Assembly (NCBI RefSeq): GCF_001748285.1
Contig: NZ_BDGT01000051.1
Location: 1 to 32,045 of the forward strand
Length of the DNA: 32,045 nt
Reading direction: 5' to 3'
From: Thermogemmatispora onikobensis
Lineage (GTDB): Bacteria > Chloroflexota > Ktedonobacteria > Ktedonobacterales > Ktedonobacteraceae
The stretch's first letter is position 1; each line of letters begins with the position of its first letter. The translations under genes and the position numbers were made by a program. Shown here piece after piece: positions 7,305 through 15,488 of the stretch. The notes under the pieces were generated by a model. It searched no databases and was not told where the DNA came from. It was given only the letters and a program-made list of their open reading frames with translations.

Positions 7305-8990
7305 TCATCCATGAAAGACCACCGCATCGGTGGTGACCAGCATTGTTGCCAGACTGACCGCTGCCTGTAAGGCCCCACGCACAATGCTGCAGCAGTCCAG
7401 GATGCCGCGCTCCCACATCGAGGCCACCTCACCACGCAGGGCATCAAAACCATAGTCGGCCCCCCGGCGACGCACCTCTTCCAGCACCAGCGGTGGATGC
7501 CTGCCTCCATGATTGCGCACAATCTGCAGAAATGGCTCCTGCAGCGCAGCCTCCAACAGCGCTACCCCCTGACGCTCGTCATCGGCGGCACAGGCCACCC
7601 GCGCCTCCTGCAGCGCCGGCAGACAGTTGAGGAGGGCCACGCCGCCACCGGGCACCAGGCCGCCCTCGTAGGCCGCCTCCAGCACGCGCAGCGCCTTTTC
7701 TGCCTGCTCTTTTCTCAGCTCCAGCTCATGCTCGCTGACAGCTCCGATCTTGAGAATGCCAATCCCGCCCGTCAGACGCGCCTGACGCAGGCGCAGAAAC
7801 TCCCACTCGCTCTGTTTCCCGCGCGTGGTCTCGCGTAGCGCGGCCCGCACCGCCGCCAGGCGCTGCTGAATATCGCGCGTCCGTCCCTGACCGCCGATGA
7901 GCGTCACCCCCGTGGGAGTGAGGATCGCCTGCTGGGCGTGGCCCAGGTGCTCGCGTCGCAGATGGCGGCAGAGGGTGCCAGTCAGCTCCGAAAGCACTGT
8001 GCCCCCTGTCAAGGCCGCCATATCGGCCAGGTCATCGTGCACCAGGGTCGCCCCGCTGGAGAGCACCAGCAGGCCGAGCGTCACCAGGCCACGCACGTGG
8101 TTGGCCGTCAGCATGGTCAGGGCCGGCCCCCGCAAGGCGCGCGCGACCACCAGCAGAGGGGGCCGGCCTGGCTCGGCCAGCACCAGCTCCAGCATGGGCA
8201 GCACCTGCTCAACTTCGTGCAGTTCCTCATCGGCGAGGACAATCCAGGGCTGACGCAGGATCAGCCCAGCCTCGCCCTCCGGCAGGAGCGCACGCGCCGG
8301 GATGTAGCCGTCCCACTTGCCTCCGCGAATATACTCGTGATCAAGACCCGGCCAGGGCAGCTCCTCGGTGACAATGGTCGAGCACGGCCCCAGCACCTCG
8401 AACATGCGCGCCAGCACCTCGCTCAGCTCGCTATCGCCCGTCACCCCCAAAACCAGGGCCTGCACCTCCTCACAGCGCCCCAAGGGACGCGCCTGACGCT
8501 CCAGAGCGGCCTCGACCGCCACAAGGGCCCGCTGCAGGCCACGCGCCAGGGCCGGCGGACTGGCCCCCGCCGCTAGCTGGCGACAGGCCTCGTGCACCAG
8601 GGCCCGCACCATGACTGCCGCCAGCGCTACCCCATCGCCATAGCGCTCGTGCAGCTCCAGCGCCATCTTGCGCAGCAACATGGCCCCCAGATTGTCGCCG
8701 CGGTCGCGCAGGGCGATGACGCGCCGCGCAATGGTGCTGGCGTCGGCCAGGACCTCGCACTCACTACGAGTCCGTTCATTGAGAACCAGGGTGCGCGCCG
8801 GCCCTAGGGTCAGGGCCAGGGGCCGGGCCAGCAGATCAACGCCACGTACCAGGAGGCGTAAGGCCCGCGGCAGGCGGATCAGCGAGGGCTGCTGCGCCAC
8901 CCGCCGCAGCTCCGTAACCAGGCGCCGCGCCTCCGCCAGCCGATAGCCGGTCGTGACGTCGCGCGGATCACGCGGCCTCAGCGTCGTCAT
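7305..8990 (-). CDS. Divergent GroEL/Cpn60-family chaperonin paralog
   Basis: A 561-residue protein that follows GroEL from end to end. GVDLLARPLALTLGP (50-64) matches GVDKLADAVKVTLGP, and LADASTIAR matches TKDGVSVAR. The apical segment YIRGGKWDGYI matches VVEGMQFDRGY, and LKIGAVSEHELELRK with GLVPGGGVALL matches the second equatorial block. The ATPase site is damaged: GDGTTT has become GDGVAL (118-123), and the position of GroEL catalytic D398 is Lys (K432, in QAEKALR). The Gly-Gly-Met tail is missing. No GroES gene is adjacent. The ATG overlaps the stop of the membrane-protein gene (ATGA, 8987-8990), so the two are translationally coupled. It is probably a specialised non-folding or accessory chaperonin. 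Family membership is sure; loss of ATPase is inferred from the residues. Confidence 0.93.
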   Translation of the reverse strand: MTTLRPRDPRDVTTGYRLAEARRLVTELRRVAQQPSLIRLPRALRLLVRGVDLLARPLALTLGPARTLVLNERTRSECEVLADASTIARRVIALRDRGDNLGAMLLRKMALELHERYGDGVALAAVMVRALVHEACRQLAAGASPPALARGLQRALVAVEAALERQARPLGRCEEVQALVLGVTGDSELSEVLARMFEVLGPCSTIVTEELPWPGLDHEYIRGGKWDGYIPARALLPEGEAGLILRQPWIVLADEELHEVEQVLPMLELVLAEPGRPPLLVVARALRGPALTMLTANHVRGLVTLGLLVLSSGATLVHDDLADMAALTGGTVLSELTGTLCRHLRREHLGHAQQAILTPTGVTLIGGQGRTRDIQQRLAAVRAALRETTRGKQSEWEFLRLRQARLTGGIGILKIGAVSEHELELRKEQAEKALRVLEAAYEGGLVPGGGVALLNCLPALQEARVACAADDERQGVALLEAALQEPFLQIVRNHGGRHPPLVLEEVRRRGADYGFDALRGEVASMWERGILDCCSIVRGALQAAVSLATMLVTTDAVVFHG

Positions 8991-9706
8991 GGCATGTCCA
9001 CCTTTACCTCACCTCGACGCGCCAGCAGCACCAGCGCCCGCCTCCAGAGCAGCAGGGCCGCCAGCACCGGGGCAATCAAGAAGAAGCCGGCTATCGAGAG
9101 ATAGCCGACAAGCATGACGACCAGGGCCAGCAAGAGCGAGCCGGCTGTCAGCAATGGATAGCGCCAGGCCAGTCGCAGAGCCTGCCAGAGCAGCGACCAG
9201 GCCCCCTGCCCCGGCTCCGCCAGAAAGAGCGGCCCCCAGTAGGCGGCGCTGAAGAGCAGAATCAGCAACAATAGCCTTAACAGGATATCCAGCAGCAGGA
9301 ACTGAAGCGGAGCCACTACGATGATCAGCAGACAGAGGAGACCACAGAGGCCCGGCAGCGGCGCCAGCGTGCGCAGACTCGGCAGCAGCAAACGCCCCAG
9401 CTCGTCGCGCACCGTCGCCAGGTCCAGCGGCTCCTGGCGATTGAGACGGGCCACGCCGCTAAAGAGCACAGCTGTCGCCGGCAGCAAGGCCAGAGCACTG
9501 TAGGCCACCAGGAGCAGACGTAGCCCCAGCGGAAGAGCCGGCCAGGCCAGCGCCACTAAGGCCGGCACCAACTGCACGGCCCAGGCCACATTGAGGGCCA
9601 CCAGCCGCTCCAGCTGATCGCGCAAGAGGGCAAAGGCGCCCCAGATCGGACGGCGCAGAGTCTCCTCTGAAAGGGCATCGGCCTCGAACTCTTCAAAGAA
9701 CGGCAT
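8987..9706 (-). CDS. Multi-pass membrane protein, DUF624/YesL-like
   Basis: A 239-residue protein with about five to six hydrophobic segments: roughly 35-55, 60-80, 115-135, 137-155, 180-205 and 205-225. The N-terminal lead-in IWGAFALLRDQLERLVALNV followed by LPATAVLFSGVARL resembles DUF624/YesL proteins, which often sit next to carbohydrate ABC permease genes, as this one does (the MalG-like stop is 247 bases upstream). The ATG at 9706 has a GGAGAA site about 9 bases away. Its TGA overlaps the ATG of the chaperonin paralog. It could anchor the downstream products to the membrane, but that is inference. The family assignment is tentative; the membrane topology is clear. Confidence 0.75.
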   Translation of the reverse strand: MPFFEEFEADALSEETLRRPIWGAFALLRDQLERLVALNVAWAVQLVPALVALAWPALPLGLRLLLVAYSALALLPATAVLFSGVARLNRQEPLDLATVRDELGRLLLPSLRTLAPLPGLCGLLCLLIIVVAPLQFLLLDILLRLLLLILLFSAAYWGPLFLAEPGQGAWSLLWQALRLAWRYPLLTAGSLLLALVVMLVGYLSIAGFFLIAPVLAALLLWRRALVLLARRGEVKVDMP

Positions 9707-9751
9707 CGTCTCTGTTCTCCCTGTACCCGGAAAGCATCACAAATACATCCG

Positions 9752-9769
9752 CGATACCATCGATACCAT
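9752..9769. repeat. 9-bp tandem duplication upstream of the membrane-protein gene
   Basis: CGATACCAT is repeated twice in a row, 46-63 bases before the ATG at 9706. It could be a regulator half-site pair or a slippage product. I see no convincing -35/-10 pair around it. Confidence 0.5.
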
Positions 9770-9953
9770 GATGGCATGCACCACCGTTGCACAATTGCAT
9801 AGCGAGACCGGCACGGCGGGCAGAGAGCCAGACGCACAGCCTGTCGCTCCTACCCGTCGTGCCCCGCGGTACCCGTTGATGTCGTCGGCCAGCCGAACGC
9901 TCGCCGACTCCTTCCCATGCGAGCCGGCTGGCCGCCTCAGAGCGGAAGCGGGC

Positions 9954-10994
9954 CTACTTCAGGCCCTGGATGCGCACGCCGCGCAGCAGATACTCGCGGC
10001 AGAGAATGAACATCACAAAGATCGGGAAAGTCTGCAGGAGGGCCAGCACCATCAGGCCATTCCACGAGAGGCCCGCCGCCAGCGCCGAGCGCATGGCCGC
10101 CGACTGGCTCAGGGCCGTGGCACGGTCCATCACGCCCGAATTGATAAAATTGTTCATGACCGTGTATATGGCCAGCGCCGTCGGAGCCTTGTCGTTGCTC
10201 TGAATGACCAACTGCGGCCACAGGAAGCTATCCCAGACCGCGTAGAACTGAATCCAGGCCACTACCGAGTAGACTGGGATACTCATCGGGAAGACAATGC
10301 GGCGGAAGATGTTGAACTCCGAGCCGCCATCGACACGCGCCGCCTGCAGCACCGAGTCGGGAATCGTGTCAAAGTAGCCCTTGAAGATCAGGTAGTTGTA
10401 GGCATTGAAGATGCCCGGCACAATAATGGCCCAGGGCGTATCGTAGAGCGAGAACGTCGGAAAAGGTTGATCGGTGCCCGGCAGATTGGGCACAGAGGCC
10501 CCCGGCAGGGCAAAAGGGAAATTGAGCGTCAGGAAGAGCATCGGGATCAAGAGCACCGCCAGCGGGATCATCAGGGTGCCGATAAAGAAGAGAAAGGCCC
10601 AGCGCGCGCGCCGTCCACGCAGCAGTTTACTGGTAGCGTAGGCGGCCATCGAGGTCACCGGAAGCGAGATCAGCAGGGTCACAGAGGTCATGAAGAACGA
10701 GTTCCAGAAATAGACCCAGAACGGTTCTCCTGCCGATCCGGCTAGCAAAGCCCCGGCACCGCTGTTCTCGGCCCACTGGATCACCAGCTTCCAGGCCGCC
10801 AGCGTGGGATGGAGCGGCCAGAGCACCGGCGTCGTCGATAGCGTGTCCTGCGCCGGCGTGATCGAGGTCACGATCATGATATAGAATGGCACCAGGTGGG
10901 TCAGAACGCCCAGCGACAACAGGATGACCATCAGCCACCAGCCCAGCCTTAGCAAGGGCTGCTTTCTGCCAACCTTTGGGAAAAGCATAGACAC
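9954..10994 (-). CDS. Carbohydrate ABC transporter permease, MalG family
   Basis: A protein of about 346 residues with six membrane segments. It has the ATPase-docking EAA loop AARVDGGSEFNIFRRIVFPM, typical of CUT1 (MalG-type) permeases, which pass oligosaccharides across the inner membrane together with a MalF partner. The C-terminus REYLLRGVRIQGLK is also typical. AAGGAG at 11005-11010 is 10 bases from a GTG at 10994 and 16 from an ATG at 10988. I chose the GTG. A GTG at 11003 is too close to the ribosome site. The gene lies 41-50 bases after the MalF-like gene, in the expected binding protein-F-G order. Confidence 0.93.
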   Translation of the reverse strand: MSMLFPKVGRKQPLLRLGWWLMVILLSLGVLTHLVPFYIMIVTSITPAQDTLSTTPVLWPLHPTLAAWKLVIQWAENSGAGALLAGSAGEPFWVYFWNSFFMTSVTLLISLPVTSMAAYATSKLLRGRRARWAFLFFIGTLMIPLAVLLIPMLFLTLNFPFALPGASVPNLPGTDQPFPTFSLYDTPWAIIVPGIFNAYNYLIFKGYFDTIPDSVLQAARVDGGSEFNIFRRIVFPMSIPVYSVVAWIQFYAVWDSFLWPQLVIQSNDKAPTALAIYTVMNNFINSGVMDRATALSQSAAMRSALAAGLSWNGLMVLALLQTFPIFVMFILCREYLLRGVRIQGLK

Positions 10995-11044
10995 AACAAA
11001 CACACTCCTTCTGCTACCTGACTGACTTGCGCGTTCGTGCCCGG

Positions 11045-11986
11045 TCAGGCATCCGGGTCCTCCTTGAAGAAGGTGCGGAAGAGCACCACGATGGCAAAGA
11101 TCACCAGAAAGAGATAGATCGAGAGCGCTGTTGCATCGGCGTAGCGCTGGTTCTGGATATAGGAGAAGAGGTAGAGCATGACCGTGCGACTGGCCCCCTC
11201 GGGCTGGCCGCCCGTGAGAATCTGCGGCCAGGTATAGTCTTGCAACCCCTGGATGATGCCGTAAACCAGCATGACAGCGATCACTGGACGCAGGCGCGGC
11301 AGGGAGACAGTCCAGATCTTGCGCCAGAAGCCGGCCCCCTCGATCTCCGCCGCCTCAAAGTAGGAGCGGGGGATGCCCTGCAGAGCCGCCATATAGGCCA
11401 GGCCGGCGACGCCCGGCCCCGCCACGACTACCGCCGGGAAGACCAGCCAGAAGAGCACCTGATGTGGATCGTTGAGAAATGGCTGGTGCGGCAGATGGAG
11501 GATCTCGGTGGCGATGTACTCCAGCAGACCATACTGGTCGTTATAGAGATAGCGCCAGAGGATGCTATTGGCAATGACGCTGATCGGCAGGAACCAGAGA
11601 ATCATCATCCAGCGCATCAGGCGCGGCGGCAGCTCCATCAAGAAGATGGCGATCAGCAAAGGGAAGATGAAGGTCAGGGCCACCAGCATGCTGCCGTAGA
11701 AGAAGGTGACGCGAAAAGCCTGCCCCACCAGGGGATCGTTCCAGACACGGAGGTAGCTCTCCAGTCCAGTAAAACGACTGGGCAGCATCGGCTGGGCGTC
11801 GGTAAAGCTGATCAGAAAGGCCATCAACAGCGGATACCAGCCCCAGACGAGCTGAAAGAGGGCCGCCGGCAAGAGAAAGAGCCAGGTCTCTAGCCGGCTG
11901 CGCCGCCGCAGGCGCTGGGCCTGGGCTGGCTGCTCCACTTCGCTCGCGCTCGCCGGGACTGCCAATCCAGTAAGCGGTTCAGACAT
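11045..11986 (-). CDS. Carbohydrate ABC transporter permease, MalF family
   Basis: A 313-residue permease with six membrane segments. The first is LETWLFLLPAALFQLVWGWY. The EAA loop AAEIEGAGFWRKIWTVSLPR docks the ATPase. The ATG at 11986 is chosen because GGAAGGA lies about 10 bases upstream. An ATG at 12007 would add seven residues but overlaps that site. It is second in the binding protein-F-G unit. The CUT1 family handles di- and oligosaccharides; the enzymes nearby suggest xyloglucan-type oligosaccharides, which is inference. Confidence 0.93.
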   Translation of the reverse strand: MSEPLTGLAVPASASEVEQPAQAQRLRRRSRLETWLFLLPAALFQLVWGWYPLLMAFLISFTDAQPMLPSRFTGLESYLRVWNDPLVGQAFRVTFFYGSMLVALTFIFPLLIAIFLMELPPRLMRWMMILWFLPISVIANSILWRYLYNDQYGLLEYIATEILHLPHQPFLNDPHQVLFWLVFPAVVVAGPGVAGLAYMAALQGIPRSYFEAAEIEGAGFWRKIWTVSLPRLRPVIAVMLVYGIIQGLQDYTWPQILTGGQPEGASRTVMLYLFSYIQNQRYADATALSIYLFLVIFAIVVLFRTFFKEDPDA

Positions 11987-12007
11987 TGCTCTCGTGCTTC
12001 CTTCCAT

Positions 12008-12320
12008 AGAAGACGGGCCGCCGGGAACCCCTGGCTGCAGTGTAGTCAGGGGAGCAAGGCGACTCTCTGCTTGCTGTCCGCATAGGGTTGAGCACTCCGT
12101 CCCTCCTCACGCTGGTGAGGCCAGAGGCGCCGACCGCAGGTCAGCAACGCAACGGCTCCACTCCGGCAGGCAGAGTCAAGGCCGGCCCAGACTGGCCAGG
12201 GCTGGCGGGTCCGTCGGGGCCCGGCTCGCCAGCCCTGCCAGCCAGTACAGCGACACTGGCCCTGCGCAGGAGGCCGGGGAGGGTCGTCTGCTGCTTCCTC
12301 CGGCCAGGGGATGGCCTGGC
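12008..12320. other. 313-base spacer between binding-protein and permease genes
   Basis: No coding region. It contains an 11-bp hairpin (listed separately) and a weaker AGCAAG/CTTGCT pair near 12052-12075. Such spacers after the binding-protein gene often lower permease expression relative to binding protein. Confidence 0.5.
12197..12237 (-). terminator. Intercistronic hairpin after the binding-protein gene
   Basis: CAGGGCTGGCG (12197-12207) pairs perfectly with CGCCAGCCCTG (12227-12237) across a 19-base loop. It starts 84 bases after the binding-protein stop on the minus strand. There is no U-run, so it more likely acts as an mRNA-stabilising or partial terminator, as in malE-malF. Confidence 0.5.
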
Positions 12321-14015
12321 TTAGCTCCCCAGAGCGGGCAGGACCTTCTGCACGTACCAGGGGTGGAAGAGTTCCGCCGAGTAGAGCGGGGCATATTTCG
12401 CCCAGAAGGCATCGAGATCGGCAAAGAACTTCCTGGCACTGGCAATGAAGGTATCCCTGGACACACTGGAGGAGAGCGAGGAGAACTGGGCGTTCTGGAC
12501 GTTCTGCAGCTTCATGAGCACCGCCGGGATGCTGTCCTGGGTGTAGGCCAGGCCCGAGTTGGCATCGTTCCAGGCGTCGCCCGTCGGACCCGGATTCTGC
12601 TCCGCCGGGAAGTAGAGGCCGGGGTCGGGGAGCTGGGGAATGGCAGCGGCGGCGTTGACGGCCTGCATCGTCAGCTTGCCCCAGGCCTGTTCAGCGGTGC
12701 CGTTGATGCCGTAGTTGATCTGCTGCTTCGACATCGGCGGCACCTCCAGGAAGACATCCTTGAGGTCGTGGGTGACCTTGTAGATCTCCTGGCGCTGCTT
12801 GACCAGTTCCTCGCCGATGATAAACTGCACCAGGAAGTCGAAGGCTTTGGCCAGAGCTGGCTTGTTGCGCTGCAGATGGGGATCGATGGAGCCGATAGCC
12901 GAACCAGCCTGCGTGGCGCCGAAGGAGCCGAGGTAGCCGATGGGGTGCGAGATCCAGCCGACGACCTCCTCAAAGGGCTTACCCACTTTGACGGCAATGT
13001 TGATGGCGCTCGTCGGGTCGGTCACCGGGCGCGTGAAGAAGCCCGTATTGTTGGCCATCATGGCCACGTCGCCACGGGCAAAGGCCTGGGCCACGTCGCT
13101 ATCGCCGGTCGAGAGCGAGGAGGTAATCGATTTGTCCGTGAAGTACATGCCACGCCAGTTCTCGACGACCTGCTCGTATTGGCTCAGCCAGGGCGTGAGG
13201 TTGTAGCGCCAGGGCCAGGCGTTGGAGGGCGTCGGTTCCAGGCCCAGAGCGCCGTAGCCGGTGGGACCGGAGTTGAGGCCGTTGGCCTGCAGGCTCTGGT
13301 CGAAGACGTAGAACTGGAGGGCCGCCCCCTTCATTTTGGCGCTGGTCAGGGCCTTGGCCAGCTTGCGGAAGTCGCTCCAGGTCCAGCCCGGCGTCGGCTC
13401 AACCAGCCCGTTCTGCTGGATCAGGTCGCGTCGGAAATACATGCCGTCGCCGGCTCCATAGCCGCCTGGGGTGCCGTAGTAGCGCCCGTTGACCTTCCAG
13501 CTGCGGTAGACGGGCAGGTAAATAGCGGTGAGCTGGCTCTCCAGCCTGGTGCTGACCACCAGGTCGGTGACGTCCGCTGCCAGGCCGCGGGCAAAGGCAC
13601 TGCGCACGACGTTGTTGATGAAGGAGCCAAGGATGTTGCCTTCAAACCAGGTCGGGGCCGTGCCGGCAGCGATGGCCTGGGTGACCGCGGACTGGCTCCA
13701 GATGTTGGTGTCGGTGTGCTTGATCTTGACGCCGGGATTCTTCTTGAGCCAGTCGGCCAGGGCGTCGGCATAGGCCTTGAGGGTGATGTTGCCTTTCTGC
13801 TGCTCGGCAGTGGGCATGGCGTCGCCCGGCCAGCCGTTGGTCAGAAAGGTGACGTTGACAACCGTGTTGGAGCTGCTCCCTCCACAGGCGGCCAGCAAGG
13901 CCCCACCCGCCAGGGCCACACTCCCCGCAGCAGCTGTGCGGAGCAGCTGCCGGCGCGTCAGGGTCCTCTCAGGCGCAAGCAGCGGCTCTAGAAGGGTGCG
14001 CGTTTCGTGAGCCAT
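12321..14015 (-). CDS. Extracellular sugar-binding lipoprotein of an ABC importer (family 1), Tat-exported
   Basis: A 564-residue solute-binding protein. The N-terminus carries a twin-arginine motif, TRRQLLRTAA (RR at 21-22), a hydrophobic stretch and the lipobox LAAC (C44), then a Ser/Asn-rich linker. It should therefore be exported folded by Tat and anchored by lipid at C44. The body has the aromatic-rich features of family 1 sugar-binding proteins (NGWPGDAMPTAEQQ, WFEGNILGSF, PTPGWTWSDFRKLAKAL). It is longer than the usual 400-450 residues. The ATG at 14015 has AAGGAG about 10 bases away; longer frames have no ribosome site. It is first gene of the transport unit, behind a strong promoter and LacI-type operator at 14269-14324. 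The ligand is probably an oligosaccharide. Confidence 0.93.
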   Translation of the reverse strand: MAHETRTLLEPLLAPERTLTRRQLLRTAAAGSVALAGGALLAACGGSSSNTVVNVTFLTNGWPGDAMPTAEQQKGNITLKAYADALADWLKKNPGVKIKHTDTNIWSQSAVTQAIAAGTAPTWFEGNILGSFINNVVRSAFARGLAADVTDLVVSTRLESQLTAIYLPVYRSWKVNGRYYGTPGGYGAGDGMYFRRDLIQQNGLVEPTPGWTWSDFRKLAKALTSAKMKGAALQFYVFDQSLQANGLNSGPTGYGALGLEPTPSNAWPWRYNLTPWLSQYEQVVENWRGMYFTDKSITSSLSTGDSDVAQAFARGDVAMMANNTGFFTRPVTDPTSAINIAVKVGKPFEEVVGWISHPIGYLGSFGATQAGSAIGSIDPHLQRNKPALAKAFDFLVQFIIGEELVKQRQEIYKVTHDLKDVFLEVPPMSKQQINYGINGTAEQAWGKLTMQAVNAAAAIPQLPDPGLYFPAEQNPGPTGDAWNDANSGLAYTQDSIPAVLMKLQNVQNAQFSSLSSSVSRDTFIASARKFFADLDAFWAKYAPLYSAELFHPWYVQKVLPALGS

Positions 14016-14268
14016 GATGTCATCTCCTTCTTTGGAAGCTGGTGAATGCTCTGGGTCCATCCTTGTCGTCCTGTATCTGAAGCCCTGTGCTTTGCCTCGT
14101 CGTCCGTGTCTGTCTCGCCTCCGTTGCCTAACGCGGCCTCTCCTTGCGCGTCCTTCCAGCAATCTGCTCGCCTGCCTTCGAGGCTGCCTTAGCTGTACAT
14201 CAGTTCAACCGCGTGTACGGTCAAATGCTGGCCCTCCTCCGCTCTGACCATGACTCAAGTCTCAGTTG

Positions 14269-14282
14269 TGGGAGCGATCCCA
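14269..14282. promoter_or_regulatory. LacI-family operator at the binding-protein promoter
   Basis: TGGGAGCGATCCCA is a near-perfect palindrome with a central CG, as LacI/GalR operators have. The wider 14266-14285 stretch is TTGTGGGAGCGATCCCATAA. It falls about +7 to +20 relative to the predicted start site, where binding would block transcription. Its reverse complement is exactly the core of the site at 19485. Confidence 0.8.
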
Positions 14283-14295
14283 TAACTCTATTGAG

Positions 14296-14324
14296 AGTGT
14301 ACATAACAAAAGGATAACTGTCAA
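14296..14324 (-). promoter_or_regulatory. Strong sigma-A promoter for the ABC importer unit
   Basis: On the minus strand, TTGACA (14324-14319) is followed after exactly 17 bases by TACACT (14301-14296). The consensus -35, near-consensus -10 and ideal spacing make this the best promoter in the window. The predicted start is near 14289. Confidence 0.8.
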
Positions 14325-14342
14325 GCTCTCGATGGCGCCATT

Positions 14343-15488
14343 CTACTCAGCTTGCAAAGCCCGCTCCGAGCGCGGATCGAAGAGTAGCAGACGCTGCGGG
14401 TCAAGCCCGATCTGCAGCACCGCCCCCTCTTCCGGCAGGGCGCTCAGCTCCTCTGGTTCCGGCCAGACAGCGACCAGGCAGGGTGCCGGTTGTTGGGCTG
14501 TCTGTAACTCCAGGGTGACCTCTACTTCGCCGATGAGGGCCTCGACCGCCAGAGCGCGAGCCGGGCCGCGCCAGAGGGAGAGGCCAGCTTCGGCCTCTTT
14601 TTCTAGCTCCCAGGGGGGGACGATCTCGCGCGGGCGCAGGCCCACGATGATGGCCGCCTCCGGGTGCCTGGCCAGCACGTGCTGCCAGGCGGCATCGAGC
14701 GGGAGGCTCAGAGCACCAAGCTGGCAGAGATAGCGCCCCGCTTCGTTGACAAGAGTGCCTTCCAGCAGGTTCATTGGCGGGTTACCCAGGAAGCGGGCCA
14801 CGAAGAGATTGGCGGGATGTTCCAGCAGCTCGTTGGGGCTGCCGACCTGTTGCAGGCGTCCTGCGGCCATAATGGCCAGGCGATCGGCCAGGGCCAGGGC
14901 CTCGCTCTGGTCGTGGGTGACGTAGAGGCTGGGTACGCCACGCAGGCGGTGCACGGCCAGCACGTCGCGCCGCGCTTGATGGCGCAGGCGGGCATCGAGG
15001 TTGGCCAGTGGCTCGTCGTAGAGAAAGACGTTGGCGTCGCGGGCCAGGATGCGCGCCAGGGCCACACGCTGCTGTTCACCGCCGCTCAAGGTGTCGATGC
15101 TGCGCCGCAGCAGGGGCGTGAGCTGCAGCTTCTCGGCGGCCTCCAGGACACGGCGCTGGATTTCATCCTTCGGCAGACGGCGATTCTCCAGGCCATAGGC
15201 AATGTTGCCGTAGACGTCCATGCTCGGGTAGAGGCCGTAGTCTTGGAAGACCATGCCGACGTTGCGCTGGCGCGGGCTGAGGCGGGTGATGTCTTCGCCT
15301 CCTAGCAGGACGCGCCCTTCGTCGGGCTGCTCCAGGCCACAGATGATGCGCAGGACGGTGGTCTTGCCACTGCCCGATGGCCCGAGCAGGACGAAGAATT
15401 CGCCGTCTTCGATGCGAAAGCTGACGTGGTCGACAATGCTGCGCCCGTCATAGCGCTTGACGAGATTCTGTACTTCGAGTGTGCTCAC
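14343..15488 (-). CDS. MalK/UgpC-type sugar ABC transporter ATPase (third of three)
   Basis: A 381-residue ATPase. It has Walker A GPSGSGKT (36-43), signature LSGGEQQ (134-140), Walker B VFLYDEP (154-160), the D-loop NLDA and switch His H192 in YVTHDQ. The C-terminal TOBE/MRP-like regulatory domain runs from about residue 240. It energises a CUT1 permease pair at the inner membrane. The GTG start overlaps the TGA of the preceding ATPase (GTGA, 15485-15488), so translation is coupled. In the NLDAxLRHQARxDxLxxHR region it is closer to that neighbour than to the first ATPase, suggesting a duplicated pair that may heterodimerise. It lies upstream of the operator-controlled transport unit. Confidence 0.93.
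   Translation of the reverse strand: MSTLEVQNLVKRYDGRSIVDHVSFRIEDGEFFVLLGPSGSGKTTVLRIICGLEQPDEGRVLLGGEDITRLSPRQRNVGMVFQDYGLYPSMDVYGNIAYGLENRRLPKDEIQRRVLEAAEKLQLTPLLRRSIDTLSGGEQQRVALARILARDANVFLYDEPLANLDARLRHQARRDVLAVHRLRGVPSLYVTHDQSEALALADRLAIMAAGRLQQVGSPNELLEHPANLFVARFLGNPPMNLLEGTLVNEAGRYLCQLGALSLPLDAAWQHVLARHPEAAIIVGLRPREIVPPWELEKEAEAGLSLWRGPARALAVEALIGEVEVTLELQTAQQPAPCLVAVWPEPEELSALPEEGAVLQIGLDPQRLLLFDPRSERALQAE

Larger units (their letters stand above)
14016..14342. other. 327-base regulatory region upstream of the binding-protein gene
   Basis: Non-coding. It contains the sigma-A-type promoter and operator listed below, with a leader of about 275 bases before the ATG at 14015. Apart from a pyrimidine-rich plus strand, I see no other structure in the leader. 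Confidence 0.6.

Noticed and set aside
9768-10745. 325-residue plus-strand open frame
   Set aside because: Antisense to the MalG-type permease, with highly charged repetitive composition.
11994-13991. 665-residue plus-strand open frame
   Set aside because: It is antisense to the binding-protein gene; the product is Gly/Val/Asp-rich low complexity, a mirror of GC-rich codon usage.
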